From Lentisphaerota bacterium (GTDB lineage Bacteria; Verrucomicrobiota; Kiritimatiellia; UBA8416; JAFGTH01), in assembly GCA_016934225.1 (NCBI GenBank), contig JAFGTH010000169.1, forward strand, positions 1 through 7,339: a DNA stretch of 7,339 nt, in the 5' to 3' direction. Numbering within the stretch: position 1 is the first letter of the stretch; every line of letters starts with the position of its first letter. Below the pieces are notes generated by a model. That model saw only the letters and a list, made by a program, of their open reading frames with translations, was not told the origin of the DNA and made no database searches. Both the position numbers and the translations under genes were made by a program. Positions 6,992 to 7,339 of the stretch are shown piece by piece.

Positions 6992-7021
6992 AAAATATCA
7001 GTGGCCAACCGACAAATTCAA
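6992..7021 (-). promoter_or_regulatory. Predicted promoter of the HD-nitroreductase operon
   Basis: On the - strand TTGAAT (7021-7016) and TATTTT (6997-6992) are 18 bases apart, each matching at 4 of 6 positions. The -10 box ends six bases before ATG 6985, so the transcript would start at about the A of the ATG. The lack of any ribosome site there fits a leaderless mRNA. Confidence 0.35.
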
Positions 7022-7158
7022 GGATGAAACAGAAACTCACAGAAATATACGGGAAACGATCAATAAAATCATGCATAAACCGATGCCCATTATCTGTAAT
7101 AAGCAAGCGAGGGCTGCGCACAGCGCTATCCTAAGACGGGCACATATTTCCGCGAATC

Positions 7159-7186
7159 TTGACATTAAAGAATTCTCATGTAACAT
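7159..7186 (+). promoter_or_regulatory. Predicted promoter of the response-regulator gene
   Basis: A perfect TTGACA at 7159-7164 is followed after 16 bases by TAACAT at 7181-7186 (4 of 6). The predicted start near 7193 leaves a short leader containing GAAAGGG (7194-7200), a ribosome site 9 bases before the ATG. Confidence 0.5.
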
Positions 7187-7209
7187 TATTTGTGAAAGGG
7201 ATTGTGATT

Positions 7210-7339
7210 ATGCCGAAAGTGTTGGTGGTCGACGATGACAGCGAGATATTGTCCACAGTGACAGTAATTCTGGAGGCCAACGGCTTTGACCTGACGCCTG
7301 TTCCTCAGGGTGATCAGGCGCGGGACATGATTCTCGCAA
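7210..7339 (+). CDS. Response regulator, receiver domain (partial, runs off window)
   Basis: The frame opens with MPKVLVVDDDSEIL, a standard receiver start: a hydrophobic first strand and the acidic DDD (residues 8-10) that holds the metal ion. It continues through helix 1 (VTVILEANGFDL) into the second strand and helix 2. Only the first 43 residues are visible, so the phospho-acceptor Asp and any output domain lie outside the window. The start is supported by AAAGGG 9 bases upstream. It diverges from the HD-nitroreductase operon across a 224-base spacer. Whether it is a stand-alone receiver or a larger regulator cannot be told, nor whether it acts with the receiver-kinase 2 kb away. Confidence 0.88.
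   Translation, partial: MPKVLVVDDDSEILSTVTVILEANGFDLTPVPQGDQARDMILA

Noticed and set aside
7116..7126. GCGC-ACA-GCGC mini-hairpin in the spacer before the response regulator
   Set aside because: A four-pair stem with a three-base loop is too small to support a regulatory call.
6804..7238. 144-codon open frame on the + strand
   Set aside because: The first half is antisense to the HD gene and the end overlaps the response-regulator start in another frame; composition looks like non-coding readthrough.

Overview
The window reads as chromosomal DNA of a bacterium. Response-regulator receivers, a Hanks-type kinase fused to a receiver, a nitroreductase, sigma70-like promoters and partial Shine-Dalgarno use all point that way. 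Yet its largest genes encode both subunits of the archaeal/plant-type DNA topoisomerase VI. Bacteria with this enzyme are a minority. From memory of the family, the sequence style resembles copies from the Planctomycetes-Verrucomicrobia-Lentisphaerae side, but this is a weak inference from protein flavour and no 16S or marker gene is present.

Layout. Bases 1-110 hold the start of a GIY-YIG nuclease domain that stops early, probably a gene remnant. Bases 111-605 are non-coding, with a good sigma70-like promoter and an overlapping inverted repeat. Bases 606-3633 carry top6B and top6A on the + strand, a complete two-gene operon. Tail to tail with it, on the - strand (5095-3719), lies a soluble receiver-Ser/Thr kinase fusion. 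A divergent spacer follows, then a Mut7-C-type PIN-like/zinc-ribbon protein on + (5287-5775). Convergent to that is a two-gene - strand operon: an HD-domain phosphohydrolase (6985-6431) followed by a small nitroreductase (6408-5890). The window ends inside a response regulator on + (from 7210), which has its own promoter and diverges from the HD gene.

How the genes may work together. Top6A and Top6B must form an A2B2 complex that passes duplex DNA through a double-strand break, relaxing and decatenating DNA. The other genes are separate transcription units, and nothing in the sequence ties them to the topoisomerase beyond proximity. The points most worth a second look are the intact bacterial Topo VI with a histone-H1-like basic tail on the A subunit, the receiver-kinase fusion with an HQD instead of HRD catalytic loop, the Mut7-C protein lacking expected acidic residues, and two - strand genes whose predicted promoters lie so close to the ATG that their mRNAs may be leaderless.
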